Shown one piece after another: positions 1 to 10,200 of a DNA stretch of 47,923 nucleotides; position 1 is the first letter of the stretch, and every line of letters begins with the position of its first letter. The stretch is from IMG/VR virus record IMGVR_UViG_3300012000_000030, positions 1-47,923 of that record, one strand, 5' to 3'. Both the position numbers and the translations under genes were made by a program. The stretch is from a virus. The notes below the pieces were generated by a model, which was not told the DNA's origin, did not search any database, and saw only the letters and a list, made by a program, of their open reading frames with translations.

Positions 1-1
1 G

Positions 2-2395
2 GTGACGTTCATCGGCACGCGCGGCTTGTCGGTTCGTTTCACCACGACGGGCAACGACAACTTCGTCGTTGGTCAGAAGTGGAAATTCGACATCCACCAG
101 ACCTACGAAAAGGTCAAGGCGGTGTCGGAAGCGGACGGCCCCTATCAGACCGAAGAGTCGGTGAACGGTGTCAACGGCGCTGTTGACATTCTCGCCAAGT
201 ACGTCGGCGCGAAGAACGACACCTACGTCGTCGAGTGCACCAAGGGTGGTACATGGGACCAGCTCCCTGAGATCACTGTGCGCACGGTGAAGGGTCTCGA
301 CTTCTCTGGCCCGACAGAAGTTACTGGCGACGGCGTTGGTCTGAACGCTGTTGGCGTGGCTATCGGCACCAACGGCGTGAAGGTTCGCTTTGTCGGCACG
401 TCCGGCGACAACCCTGACGCTGTTGTCGGTCTGCGCAAAGGCGACAAGTGGTACATCACTGTGAATTCAAGCAAGGCTGGTCCGGTGCGCAAGCTCATCC
501 TGCGCGACGACCTCCCGACCTCGCTGCTCACACAAGACGGCGCCCCGGTCGACAAGGTCGGTCCGGTTAGCATCACCAACGCGGGCGCTGGCTACAGCGC
601 GCCGCCGACTGTGACGTTCTCGGCCCCGACTGGCAACCTCGTGCAGGCCACGACAGCGACCGGTGTTGCTGTTCTCGGTACTGGCGAAAACGCCGACAAG
701 GTTGTGGCCATCACTGTGACCAACCGCGGCGCTGGTTATACATCGGCTCCGACGGTCACAATCGCGGGCCCGGGCGGTGAAGTTGGCACACAGGCAACTG
801 CCACGTGCCAACTGATCAGCGGCGAGGACATGGACCTCAAGCTGTTCATTAAGGACGACATCCAGATCTCGAAGAATCGGATCGGTTTCGCCCCGATGAC
901 CAACTTCTGGTACGAAGACACGCAGCTCTGCGTCCAAGAAGGCATCGTCGCTTACCACCCCGAGTGGACAAGCGCCGGCGCTGAGCAGCCGCTGCCCGTC
1001 ATGTCCGGCAAGGTGTACGTCGAGTATCGCGAGTGGCTGTCTGAGCTGGCCGATGAGGTTAACTCGATCAGCGACGTTGCCGACCTCGACAACATCAAGG
1101 GCCAGCTTGACCCCGATAATCCGCTGAAGTGGGGCGTCTACAAGGCGCTTAGCAACAGCAACGGTACAGTCGTTAAGTACACAGCCGTCGCCGACCCCGA
1201 AAAGTATGACGAGGAAGGCCGCCCGCTGGGCCCGGACCTCGACAAGTGGGTTCAGGTTCTTGAGCGCATCAAGGGCCGCGACGACATGTACAACCTCGTC
1301 CCGATGACGTTTGACCGCAGGATTCAAAACCTGTGGGCTGCGCATGTCGGCGCCGAGTCGAACGAGTACGCCAACAACTGGAAGGCCGCGTTCTTCGCCC
1401 TCAAAGCGCAGCCGCGAGCCAAGGTTGTCGGCGAAGGCGTGCCCGTGCAGGGTGTGCTTGGTGAAGAAGTCACTGAGCCCGTGCTGGCCACCCTTGCGGA
1501 CGACCCGAACGCGACAAACACGCAGTACACGAAGCTCACGGTCACGTCGGGCAACGGATACTTTATCACCAACGATGTGCGCCCCGGCGACATCGTGCGT
1601 TACAACTACTCGGTCGACGGCTTCGGCGAGGAGCAGTACGAAGAGTACGTTGTGGATCAGGTTGTCTCTGAGTCAACGCTGTTGCTCTACTCGGGCGGCG
1701 ATTACGCTGTCACAGTTCCGCAGCGCGTTGAGATCTGGCACAACCGCGATCGTAACGAGGTTGTCGAAGACGTCGCTCAACAGGCCGGTTCGCTCTCGAA
1801 CCGTCGTGTGTGCGCCGTGTGGCCCGATCAGGTCGGCGAAGCTGGCACCGTGCAGCCGGGTTACTACCTTGCTGCGGCGCTGGCTGGTCTGGTGAGCGGC
1901 GTTGTGCCCCACCAGCCGCTGACGAACGTCGAGGTCGCGGGTTTCGACGACTTTACACGTTCTTACAAGTACCTCAACGAGACACAGCTGAACCGACTTG
2001 CGGAAGCTGGTGTGTGGGTTGTGACAGAAGATCGTGATGGCACACCGCACACGCGGCACGCCCTCACGACCGATAACCTCGATCTGAACCGTCGCGAGGA
2101 AATGATCCGTCGTAACGTCGACAGCATGTCGTACCTGTTCTATCGCCGTCTGAAGCCGTTCATCGGCCGCACGAACGCGCAACCGGGCATGGTACGTCGG
2201 CTGGAGTACGAAGTCCGCACGATCATCGACTTCCTCAAGGCTAACGGTAACACAGAGGAACTGGGTTCGCAGCTCATCGACGGAACGATCCGTACGCTGC
2301 AGATCCACCCCCTGTTAAAGGATCGGATCGAAATCGTGCTCGATCTTACTGTCCCGGCGCCGCTCAATAACATTGAGCTGCACTTAGTGGTCTAA
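2..2395 (+). CDS. Tail sheath protein (5' end outside window)
   Basis: Contractile sheath subunit that polymerises around the tail tube and shortens to drive the tube through the host envelope. The frame is open to the left edge, so the N-terminus is missing and the GTG at base 2 is not a credible start. The last ~220 residues carry the family pattern: SLSNRRVCAVWP, then GYYLAAALAGL, PLTNVEVAGFDDF, and an end reading KDRIEIVLDLTVPAPL. Two copies of a G-A-G-Y beta-repeat (ITNAGAGYSAPPTVTFS and VTNRGAGYTSAPTVTIA, about bases 560-820) lie in the middle and look like an inserted surface domain. At more than 797 residues it is longer than many sheaths, consistent with insertions. The tube gene follows directly, as usual. 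The sheath call is secure; the role of the insert is inference. Confidence 0.9.
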   Translation: MTFIGTRGLSVRFTTTGNDNFVVGQKWKFDIHQTYEKVKAVSEADGPYQTEESVNGVNGAVDILAKYVGAKNDTYVVECTKGGTWDQLPEITVRTVKGLDFSGPTEVTGDGVGLNAVGVAIGTNGVKVRFVGTSGDNPDAVVGLRKGDKWYITVNSSKAGPVRKLILRDDLPTSLLTQDGAPVDKVGPVSITNAGAGYSAPPTVTFSAPTGNLVQATTATGVAVLGTGENADKVVAITVTNRGAGYTSAPTVTIAGPGGEVGTQATATCQLISGEDMDLKLFIKDDIQISKNRIGFAPMTNFWYEDTQLCVQEGIVAYHPEWTSAGAEQPLPVMSGKVYVEYREWLSELADEVNSISDVADLDNIKGQLDPDNPLKWGVYKALSNSNGTVVKYTAVADPEKYDEEGRPLGPDLDKWVQVLERIKGRDDMYNLVPMTFDRRIQNLWAAHVGAESNEYANNWKAAFFALKAQPRAKVVGEGVPVQGVLGEEVTEPVLATLADDPNATNTQYTKLTVTSGNGYFITNDVRPGDIVRYNYSVDGFGEEQYEEYVVDQVVSESTLLLYSGGDYAVTVPQRVEIWHNRDRNEVVEDVAQQAGSLSNRRVCAVWPDQVGEAGTVQPGYYLAAALAGLVSGVVPHQPLTNVEVAGFDDFTRSYKYLNETQLNRLAEAGVWVVTEDRDGTPHTRHALTTDNLDLNRREEMIRRNVDSMSYLFYRRLKPFIGRTNAQPGMVRRLEYEVRTIIDFLKANGNTEELGSQLIDGTIRTLQIHPLLKDRIEIVLDLTVPAPLNNIELHLVV

Positions 2396-2443
2396 TTGTG
2401 GTTAACAACGGTAAGAACACACACAACAAAGGTTAGGTGATCT

Positions 2444-2887
2444 ATGGCATTTAATTTCGGAACTGAGCAGCAGCACAAGGGTTCTTTCCGCGCGGAAGAC
2501 CTCAAGTTTACCCTAGGCGGTAAGGACGCTGTGCTGGTGCAGCAGGTTCAATTCACGTTGAACCGGACAGTAAATATGTTGTACGAGGTCGGCTCGAACA
2601 ACGTGTACTACGTTGGTAACCGTCGTCAGGGCCAGTGCCAGATGAGCCGCGTCGTCGGTGGTAACTCGCAGATGGTTCAGCTTGTTAAGGACTACGGGGA
2701 CATGTGTAACCCGAAGGAATTAACACTCGACGCCACCGGTAACGGCGGCGGCAAGTGCGCGCAGGCCAAGCGTAAGTACATCCTGAAGAACGCGACCCTC
2801 ACGTCGATTGGCGCGAGCGTCACGGCTCAGGACATCGTTCTGACCGAGAATCTTTCGTTTATCTTCGCCGATCTTGACGATCAGTGA
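2444..2887 (+). CDS. Tail tube protein
   Basis: Likely inner tube subunit of 147 residues, forming the channel inside the sheath. It lies 48 bases after the sheath gene, the standard sheath-tube order of contractile tails. The sequence starts MAFNFGTEQQHKGSFRAED and has the short alternating beta strands expected of tube proteins (VQQVQFTLNRTVN, NNVYYVGNRRQGQ, VTAQDIVLTENLSFIFADL). AGGTGA lies about 8 bases before the ATG. No membrane segment is seen. The assignment rests on gene order, size and strand pattern rather than a catalytic motif, so another small tail protein is possible but less likely. Confidence 0.75.
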   Translation: MAFNFGTEQQHKGSFRAEDLKFTLGGKDAVLVQQVQFTLNRTVNMLYEVGSNNVYYVGNRRQGQCQMSRVVGGNSQMVQLVKDYGDMCNPKELTLDATGNGGGKCAQAKRKYILKNATLTSIGASVTAQDIVLTENLSFIFADLDDQ

Positions 2888-2910
2888 TCTTAAACGTGTC
2901 GGCAATTAAG

Positions 2911-3000
2911 TAAGCGGCGGTTGCGCAAAACGCAGCCGCCGCTTATGGTATTAGGCTGTAAAGCCTTGGGCATTTTGCCCGTAACCTCACCAATTTGGTG
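2911..3000 (+). promoter_or_regulatory. Four-hairpin leader between tube and spike genes
   Basis: A 15-bp hairpin (arms 2911-2925 and 2931-2945, loop CAAAA, one G-U pair) is followed by AGGCT-GTAA-AGCCT (2953-2966, a GNRA-type loop), GGGC-ATTTT-GCCC (2968-2980) and CACC-AATTT-GGTG (2988-3000). No U-run follows the large hairpin, so it is not a classical intrinsic terminator. The last hairpin's 3' arm holds the GGTG that is the best SD candidate for the spike gene at 3011. Structures are read by eye; their role as attenuator, processing site or translational gate is inference. Confidence 0.55.
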
Positions 3001-3010
3001 GCAAAATAAA

Positions 3011-5893
3011 ATGGGCGTTACCCCGCCGGGTAAACCGGTCACTAATAGTCCGCAAACAGGTCAGCAGCACTCGTTCGATCAAGCTCAGGCCGCCAGATTA
3101 GTTGCGAGACAACAGCAAGCTAGTCGTTACGGGAACGCCGCTTACGGCTCCCAAGTTCAAGCTGTTTCGGACCCTGCTGTAAAACTGCCCGGCTATAAAG
3201 TCGGCTTTCAGGATACCGGGCGCCTCTGCACCGGTACGATCGTAGACGGCACGGCGATCGCCAACTGCTACAAGGTGTTCGTCGAGAAGTCCCGCGCGCC
3301 GATCATCGCCTCTGCGCTGTCTACCACCAGTCAGGTGTGCTTTGGGGCGTCTGCGCTCAATACGTACGCCCCGGGCACTCCCGTCGTGGTTATGGTGCAC
3401 GACAAGATCGGGCAAGCGTACATCATCGGTTCTGTGCCCAGCGTTTTAGATATCGGAAAGCGGGCGTACCACGACTACATATCGCAGGCCAGCCGCAAGC
3501 GTGTTGACGACTGCCACAAGAAATACATCAAAGAAAAGCTAAACGGCCAGATGATCGACTGGTCGTGTTGGCGCCCGTGGGACGCGACACTTGCGAGCGA
3601 GTGGGGCGCGGTGTCGACCACGGGTATCGGCGTCTCCGTCGATGACTTTATGCTCCGCGCCTCTGTAAACGAGTTCTGCGGGCTGTACGGCTTCTACCAC
3701 GACCAGCTGCTGCGCGTGGCCGGCTGGAACATGCAGGTGTGGACGGCCGGCAGCGAGCGCGACGCCTACATGGATCAGGCCGAGTGCAACGACACGACTG
3801 GTTACTCGCCGTATCCGTGGGAAGCCGCCGGTAACATCGAAATCGGCATGCCCATGATCAAGGAGTTCAAGCCGAAGGACTATCAGTGTCCGCTGGGCGT
3901 GCCGTATTACTCGCATTGGGAAAACGATAACGAGTTCCAGCAGCCGTATCACCGCACACAGAAGTTCTTCGGCTATCTGGGCCAAGGCTCGCGCACCGTC
4001 ATTCACGCGCCGCCAAAAGGTGTGCTGCGCTGGACGTATAAGCCGGGTAGCGCTGGCTCCGCAACACCACCCTACGAATCCAGCATCCGCGGTAAAGACG
4101 GCTTCTCCCCGGATTGCGGTGGCGGCAGCAAAGAACGCGACCACGAAGAAAAACCAGTATACGGCCTGCAGGAAGACAACACCGGGCTAGACGGTCGCCG
4201 GTTCATCACATCGTCCAAGGGGATTGTGTTATCTAAACGCATCCTTCTGCCTATTCCGCAAAGGCTGCGCCGCCCCGAGTCTGGCGAAGGCGACGACACT
4301 GAGCGTGACTACAAAGCCGCCAGCATGTTCGGCTCTGGGCCGGACCACAAGATCACGGGCGATATCAAAACGACGGATAGCAAGTGGCCAAACATGCAGC
4401 GCGCCACGGCTGTCCTCGACCTGCACGGCTACTTGTTTAATTACGCCGGCCTACACCCCTTCTACTGGCACGCTAAAGACTATAAGACGTGGGAAGAGCA
4501 AGAACTGCGGCAAGAAGGCTACGCTGACGTCAACCAGAAGATCCCCGAGTTCAGTCAGCTCAAGGGCTCGATGTATCTCAAGGAGCCGACGCCAAAAGAG
4601 TGGAAGATCGACCACCGCTACAACCAGCAAAAGTTCTACGAGCAGGAGTCGTACATCTCGCTGCTGGAGGATGGCGGCGTAGTGATTGGCGACGGGTATG
4701 GTGGCGAGATCCGAATGGTAGCTGGCTGCGTGATCATCTCGGCCCCGGGCGACGTGTGGCTCAAAGGCGGCCGCGACGTGCAAGCGTGGGGCGGTAACGA
4801 CGTCATTCTGCGGGCGAACAAGAGCATCGACATCTCGGCTACGGAAAAGAACGTCCGCATCAAAGCCGAGCGAAACGTGCTGGTGCTTGCCGGCAATGAT
4901 TCTACAGATCGTGAAGGCGGCATTCTGCTGGAATCGCGCGGCAAGACGATCGAGTACGACTTTGAAACCTGCGGCGACGAGATCAAGTTTGCCGGTGTCG
5001 TTGCGCGCGCACCGCACTCGAACGTGGTGGGACTGGCAAAGCAGATCTACATGCGCACGGGTGGCGGCGAGGTAGAGCCCGGCGATATTGTGCTTGACGC
5101 CGCTCAAGGCTCAAACGACGTCATTACAAAGTCCAATAACCTGTACAACTACCTCAAAGAATCTGGTTCTGTTTACCACTTCTTTGGCGGACAGAAAGTC
5201 GGCGGCACCAACAAGGCCAATCTGTTCCAGCAAAGTGTTACGTGCCTTTGTGGTCCGATCGGCACAGACGGCGACATCTTCTGCGACGGCAATGTGCTAT
5301 GCGACGGCAGCGTACTTGTGGCAAAAGGGCACATCCTCACCGAAGCTGCAGCGAAGGGCGCAATTTTCGTGGGGCCGTGCGACGGTGACTGCCAAGGACA
5401 GGTGCGCGCAGCCGTCGAGCGATTTAAGAACCTTATCGACGTCGAGATTCCAAACGTAGGCAACCAGATCGACACGCAAAAACTGCAAGAGATGTGGTAC
5501 ACGGAAAAACGCGCCGGCAACGAAAAAGTTATGACGATCATGGAGTTCTCGTTCCGGCGCGACGAGGATTACAACATCCCGGACTTCATGTTGTACGAAG
5601 ACCGGTGGCAGCAGATGGCGCGGCTGGGTGGAAAGAGCCCAGAGAAGTGGACGGAGCGGCCTGTGACGGCTAAATCATGTGGCAAGACCTTCCCGTTCCC
5701 CGGCGACAAGTGGCTGAATTCAGAACCAGCGTACGTCGAACAAGACTTCAAGATCGTGCAAATCGAGGACGGGTATATCGACCAGTCCCGCGGCACGGCT
5801 CCGGGTCTTTCGTCTGAATACGCAGAACCAGAGTTTAAGCCGAATCAGCCGAAGATCATCAACGGTAACTATCCAATCATTCCGCGCACTTAA
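3011..5893 (+). CDS. Baseplate spike / tail-puncturing protein (OB-fold plus beta-helix)
   Basis: Large central spike-like protein of 960 residues. Residues ~60-147 look like the OB-fold of gp5/VgrG/gp45-type proteins (GTIVDGT, then APGTPVVVMVHDKIGQAYIIGS). Residues ~553-645 are a run of short beta turns (GGEIRMVAGCVIISAPGDVW, DVQAWGGNDVILRANKSIDI) typical of the triple-stranded beta-helix of puncturing devices. Another repeat-like stretch follows (GDIFCDGNVLCDGSVLVAKG), then a C-terminal domain of unknown role. The frame is open upstream to a TTG at 2921, but that stretch is the hairpin leader, so the ATG at 3011 is preferred. No lysozyme motif was recognised. It stands before the tape measure gene rather than with the later baseplate genes. 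Confidence 0.7.
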   Translation: MGVTPPGKPVTNSPQTGQQHSFDQAQAARLVARQQQASRYGNAAYGSQVQAVSDPAVKLPGYKVGFQDTGRLCTGTIVDGTAIANCYKVFVEKSRAPIIASALSTTSQVCFGASALNTYAPGTPVVVMVHDKIGQAYIIGSVPSVLDIGKRAYHDYISQASRKRVDDCHKKYIKEKLNGQMIDWSCWRPWDATLASEWGAVSTTGIGVSVDDFMLRASVNEFCGLYGFYHDQLLRVAGWNMQVWTAGSERDAYMDQAECNDTTGYSPYPWEAAGNIEIGMPMIKEFKPKDYQCPLGVPYYSHWENDNEFQQPYHRTQKFFGYLGQGSRTVIHAPPKGVLRWTYKPGSAGSATPPYESSIRGKDGFSPDCGGGSKERDHEEKPVYGLQEDNTGLDGRRFITSSKGIVLSKRILLPIPQRLRRPESGEGDDTERDYKAASMFGSGPDHKITGDIKTTDSKWPNMQRATAVLDLHGYLFNYAGLHPFYWHAKDYKTWEEQELRQEGYADVNQKIPEFSQLKGSMYLKEPTPKEWKIDHRYNQQKFYEQESYISLLEDGGVVIGDGYGGEIRMVAGCVIISAPGDVWLKGGRDVQAWGGNDVILRANKSIDISATEKNVRIKAERNVLVLAGNDSTDREGGILLESRGKTIEYDFETCGDEIKFAGVVARAPHSNVVGLAKQIYMRTGGGEVEPGDIVLDAAQGSNDVITKSNNLYNYLKESGSVYHFFGGQKVGGTNKANLFQQSVTCLCGPIGTDGDIFCDGNVLCDGSVLVAKGHILTEAAAKGAIFVGPCDGDCQGQVRAAVERFKNLIDVEIPNVGNQIDTQKLQEMWYTEKRAGNEKVMTIMEFSFRRDEDYNIPDFMLYEDRWQQMARLGGKSPEKWTERPVTAKSCGKTFPFPGDKWLNSEPAYVEQDFKIVQIEDGYIDQSRGTAPGLSSEYAEPEFKPNQPKIINGNYPIIPRT

Positions 5894-5907
5894 TGAAGGA
5901 GCCTGCC

Positions 5908-6897
5908 ATGGAGCTGGTAGAAAACCCCTACGTGTCCGATTTCACGAAGAAGACGCTGGAGCAGTTTGGCTGGCGCAACAACGACCCTATCCCCGCGGAT
6001 CTGGGCCCGTTCATGTTGCAGGTCAAAGACACGCTGCCGCCGTCGAAACGCGTCGACGTGTTAATCGACAAAGAGATCATGAAAGAAGAGGACATCGAAA
6101 AAATTAAAGAAATGCTGAAGGCGGCAAAAGGCGTGGCCAAATCAGAAGCCGACAAGGCGCAGCTCGAAAAAGAAACAGAGAACATGTCGGAGTCGGTGCG
6201 CGAGATGTACGAAAAGCTCAAGGGCGGCACTGAGATTATTGACGATCGCGAAGAGGCGACCGCGGGCGAAACACCCGCTGCGGTACCAGAGCAACCTGCA
6301 GAAGAGCCGGCGACAGAAGAAACGCTACCGGAACCGAGCCTCGTACCGCCGATGGTAATCCTACCGTTTTGCCCGCGATGCGGCTGGGACATGCAGCAGA
6401 AGTATGACGTCGACGTGACCGATAAAGATAAAGAAGACTTTTTGGCTACCCTGCTTGGCGGCTCGCGTTTCAAGCGCGACTACGCACTGGCCGGCGGTAA
6501 GTTTACGCTGCGGTTGCGAAGCATGCTGGCCGACGAGAACTTCGCCGTACAGCGCCAACTGCTGCTTGACCAAAACGACGGGTTGATCCTGTCGGAAGCT
6601 GAGTGGTTCTTGCGGATGACCGAGTATCGCATGGCGTGCTCGCTCGAAGCGATCTACGACGGCGACAAAAAGCCTGTCGTGCTCGTGCCGGAGCTGCACG
6701 AATATAAAGTTGAGCCAAACCCGGACAAGCCGAATCAAACGGCGCTCCCGGCTGCGCGCGAATTTATACACAGCAAAGCGCTCGCGCACGAAGTCACTCG
6801 CCGGCTGGCCGCGACGCACCTGCGTAAATTCCAGCGTCTTGTTGAGGCGATGGAAGCCATGGCACTTGAACCAAGTTTTTGGAACGGGATCGGGTAG
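5908..6897 (+). CDS. Putative tail assembly chaperone (0-frame product)
   Basis: A 329-residue protein of unrecognised family. AAGGAG (5896-5901) six bases before the ATG at 5908 decides the start; an ATG at 5893 overlaps the spike stop but has no SD. Residues ~30-115 are charged and helical, followed by a Glu/Ala/Pro-rich linker. One CPRCGWD zinc-knuckle-like motif follows, then a helical C-terminal half. Position just before the tape measure and overlap with the next frame at a T5 run match gpG/gpGT-type chaperones of lambda and their myovirus equivalents. It is longer than typical gpG, and the function is inferred from context. Confidence 0.5.
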   Translation: MELVENPYVSDFTKKTLEQFGWRNNDPIPADLGPFMLQVKDTLPPSKRVDVLIDKEIMKEEDIEKIKEMLKAAKGVAKSEADKAQLEKETENMSESVREMYEKLKGGTEIIDDREEATAGETPAAVPEQPAEEPATEETLPEPSLVPPMVILPFCPRCGWDMQQKYDVDVTDKDKEDFLATLLGGSRFKRDYALAGGKFTLRLRSMLADENFAVQRQLLLDQNDGLILSEAEWFLRMTEYRMACSLEAIYDGDKKPVVLVPELHEYKVEPNPDKPNQTALPAAREFIHSKALAHEVTRRLAATHLRKFQRLVEAMEAMALEPSFWNGIG

Positions 6898-6956
6898 CGG
6901 CACTTATGGTGCGGGCCGCCGTCTCCGGTGCCATCAACTACACCGGGGCCGATCCC
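6876..6956 (+). promoter_or_regulatory. Predicted -1 ribosomal frameshift signal
   Basis: The T5 run at 6876-6880 lets Phe-tRNA on TTT (6877-6879) re-pair with TTT at 6876-6878, moving ribosomes into the 6879-7274 frame. Five bases downstream a perfect 8-bp stem begins: GGGATCGG (6886-6893) with CCGATCCC (6949-6956). It encloses CCGGTG/CACCGG (6925-6930 with 6941-6946) and GCAC/GTGC (6900-6903 with 6909-6912). Spacing and stem resemble known -1 stimulators. The site is not a canonical X-XXY-YYZ heptamer, because the preceding codon is AGT, so efficiency is uncertain. Confidence 0.5.
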
Positions 6957-7274
6957 CAAAACAGGCAATGGAGAATCAGGCACCTACTGCTACTCACTGA
7001 AATGGAACGGCGCGAGGATTACGCCCTCCTTTCTGTAGCGCACAAACACTGGCTGGCGTTGCTGTCCCACGGCAATTTAACGGAAGACAGTTTTAAGGAC
7101 GTAAAAACACGGTCTGGCGAGCTTTTACGGCATTTACAGCGGGTTGTATTTCCGTGGCTCTCCCCCGACGACGTGTCAAAAACAGACGAACAAACAGATA
7201 CAATACTGGATAGTTCCGCGCAGGCGCTTATTAAACGATACAGAGAACTTCACGGAAATAACGGTGGCACATGA
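6879..7274 (+). CDS. Putative frameshift extension of tail chaperone (or separate 122-aa protein)
   Basis: This frame lies -1 to the upstream gene, overlaps its end and runs to a stop that overlaps the tape measure ATG (ATGA at 7271). As a frameshift product it would add 131 residues, giving a fusion of about 455. As a separate protein it would start at TTG 6879 or ATG 6906 (MVRAAVSGAINYTG), neither with a clear SD. The sequence is mostly helical (RQWRIRHLLLLTEMERRED, ALLSVAHKHWLALLSHG), as expected for a tape-measure-binding chaperone. Family not recognised; lambda gpT analogy is by context. Confidence 0.5.
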   Translation: MERDRVAALMVRAAVSGAINYTGADPQNRQWRIRHLLLLTEMERREDYALLSVAHKHWLALLSHGNLTEDSFKDVKTRSGELLRHLQRVVFPWLSPDDVSKTDEQTDTILDSSAQALIKRYRELHGNNGGT

Positions 7275-10200
7275 AAGCAAGCCAAGCTGGCGCCGCCGGT
7301 TACGTCCAGAATCCGACGAATAATCCGTACGCGCCGCCGGTCTACTCGCCATTCCAGAATGCCTCCCATGTAGATGACGCATTTGGCTATTTAGCCAATA
7401 TGTACGGCCCTATGCTGGTTCAGGGCATGTTTGGGCAGGATGCGTTCTTAGCCCACCAGATGCCCGGACAGGCCCTGCTGGACCAGTACACCGCCTCCCG
7501 CTACCAGCGCCACGGTGCGGCCGCTATACAGGCCGCTAACATGGCTGGAAACGAACAGGTAGCCCAGAAGCTACTTGGCTTCCAGCGTGGCGTAAACGGC
7601 GGCAAGCCCATCACAGCGCTAGACCGCGAACACGCTAACGTCGGCGCGTCGGTGCTTAATAACCCGATATTTAAACAATTTGCTGCGTCTCAGATCGGGG
7701 CCGAAAATCTTGAGGCCATTATGTTCGGCCGCAGGGGTGACCCGACCGCTATTGCCGCGGCTACGAATCGTATTGGTTTTTTCCGCCAAGACGCTGCGGG
7801 CAATGGGCCGCGCATGTCGGCGGAGTCGCTGCAGCAATTTTCGCAGAACGTCTACCAGAACTTATACGGCCCCGACGCCAACCTCGACGACATGCACGGT
7901 TTCGGCGCCGTGGCCAGCTCCGAGATGATGGAGACGCTGTTCCAGCAAGGTCGGCTGCCGCAGAGCATCGGCGCCCTGAGCCCGGCTGATCGTGTGAAGG
8001 CGTTGAGCAAGTCAAAGCGCGACGACAAGACATTAACACGGCTGGCCGAACAGATGGGCCACTCCGAGTTAATGGATCGCGACTACGACTACGCCAACGC
8101 CACGGAAGAAGAACGCAAGATCATGCTGAAGGACAAGCTGCCTGAATACAAGAAACGTATGCAGGCCACGTTCGGCGAGATCGACAAGTACACGGCTGGC
8201 GATAAGCGCGCCAAGTCGGCCGAAGAAATTCAACAGCTTGACGGCTTTGGTCTGGCGGCCAACGCGCTCGACGCGCGACAGGTTTCGAAGACCGTCAAAG
8301 AGTACAACGGGGCCGTAGCCGCGATCCGCGAGATCTTTGGCGACAACGGCAACCCGAACGCTCCGATTCAAGAACTGCTCGCCAACCTGCAGCATTTAAC
8401 AAACGGCGCGCAGACCAGTATGGGCGCCGGCAAGGTCGAATCGCTCGTGCGCGAGATCCGTATGGCCGCGCGAGACTCAAACACAGACTTGCAAAATCTG
8501 AACGCCATCGCATACGAAAAGAAGGCGCAAGCCCGCCAGCTGGGGCTGTCTGAAGTTACAGCCGAGAAGGGCCTTGCAGGCGACCTGTTAATGGGTCAGG
8601 CCATGGCTGACGCCGGCGTGTTTGAAAAGTCTGGTTTCGGCAAACTCAACCGCGCGGAAGCCGAGGCGCGGATGTCTGCACTGTCAACACGCGGCGATGC
8701 GTCGTCGGTTGGGCGCAGCATGGCGGCTTTAAACCGCATGACGATGGAAAACCCGGATAAGTACAAGGACACGCAGTTGGCAGCGGCAATGGAAGCCTAC
8801 CGCCGCGGCGAAGACACATACGAGTTCAAGGGCAAGTCGTTCAACCTGACCGAAATGGCCGGACGGCAGGGTGTACAGGGGTTATACAACATGGCCCGCG
8901 AGAGCGGCGCCGATGACCGCCTATACCGCGCTTACATGTCTGACCAGATCGGCACAGAAGAATATCTAAATGCCGGCTACGCGTATAAGTCGCAGCGATT
9001 TGAGATGCAGCGCGAACTGTCTCGACCGCACGAAGGCGTTATTCGCGATCGTATGACCAGTGACGCGATAAAACGCCTCAAGCCGGCTGGGATGTCGGAC
9101 GCTGACTTTAAAAAGAAGAACCGCGCACTGGCTAGCGGCTTTGCCTACAAGATGACCGGCGTCATGCTCGACGAGACGGCTGACATGTCCGTTGACGAGC
9201 GCGTGGCGACACTTGAGAAACGCGGCAAGGAAGAACTGGCGCGATATTTCCAAAGCAGCGAAGGCGGCAAAATGAATCAGCGCGAGGCTGACCGCGCCGC
9301 TGAACAATACTTTAACGCAATCTACGGCGACACGGCGTCTAAGCGGCGTGACAGTCTGCTGGCCACATATTCTGAAGCCAGCACGGCGTCGCAAAACAGA
9401 ACCGGCGTATCGATTGAGGCGTTGAAGCAACAATACGATAAAGAAGCTATTTCGGACCGTGACACTAAGTTACAAGTAAATAAGCAACGTGCCGCTCGGT
9501 TTGCGCAGGCCAGCCGCGGCACAGAGTCAACAACCTTGCAGCGTGTAGGCGAAGAGTTAGAAAACCTTGCCGCAGATAACACGCGCACGCGGTCTGACGC
9601 CCTGAAGGCAATCTTCAACGTGACGTCCGAAGACCGATTGCTGCAGACCTACGCGCCCGATATGCAGGAAGGGCTCGTGGCCGCAGCCAAAATGTATACG
9701 TCGGCAACGATGACCGGCGGGCAGATTGAAAAACTGGCGGAAGCCGCGCAGAAAAATCCAAACGGTGCCGAGGCTAAGCAGCTGAAGCAACTGGCCGGGT
9801 TAAAACCAGATGAAAAGCTGACCGATGAAAATATCGCCATGGTGCGAGACCGCGCCATTCGCAAGTCCGGCGATACGGCTGCCGGCACCACAGACGCGGA
9901 AAAGAAACAAAACGAGCAAACGCGCAAGCAGTCTGAGCTGATCATGCGCGGCTTTAACTCCGGTAAGACCGAGGACGTCAAAGCGGCTGCGACGGCGATG
10001 GCGCAGCAAGTACTCGGACCCAAAGCAACCAAAGAGCAAATCGAGAAGTTTGCTACTGCGGCGCTGTCCACGGACACGGCCGCATTTGAAAAGCAAATGC
10101 AAGGCGGCACGTTTGGTTTCGGCAAGCTGTCTGCCGAGAAGCAACAGCAGGCGCGCGGTATCGCCAAAGCGCTGCGGGTAGCGCAGGATATCGGTGGTTT

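Noticed and set aside
467-1345. Long open frame on the minus strand inside the sheath gene
   Set aside because: Codon use of the GC-rich sheath leaves the antisense open; protein is His/Arg/Val-rich with no domain pattern and no SD.
2921-3010. N-terminal extension of the spike gene from TTG 2921 or ATG 2945
   Set aside because: This stretch consists of consecutive hairpins; the residues it would encode look unlike a spike start, and ATG 3011 has a plausible SD.
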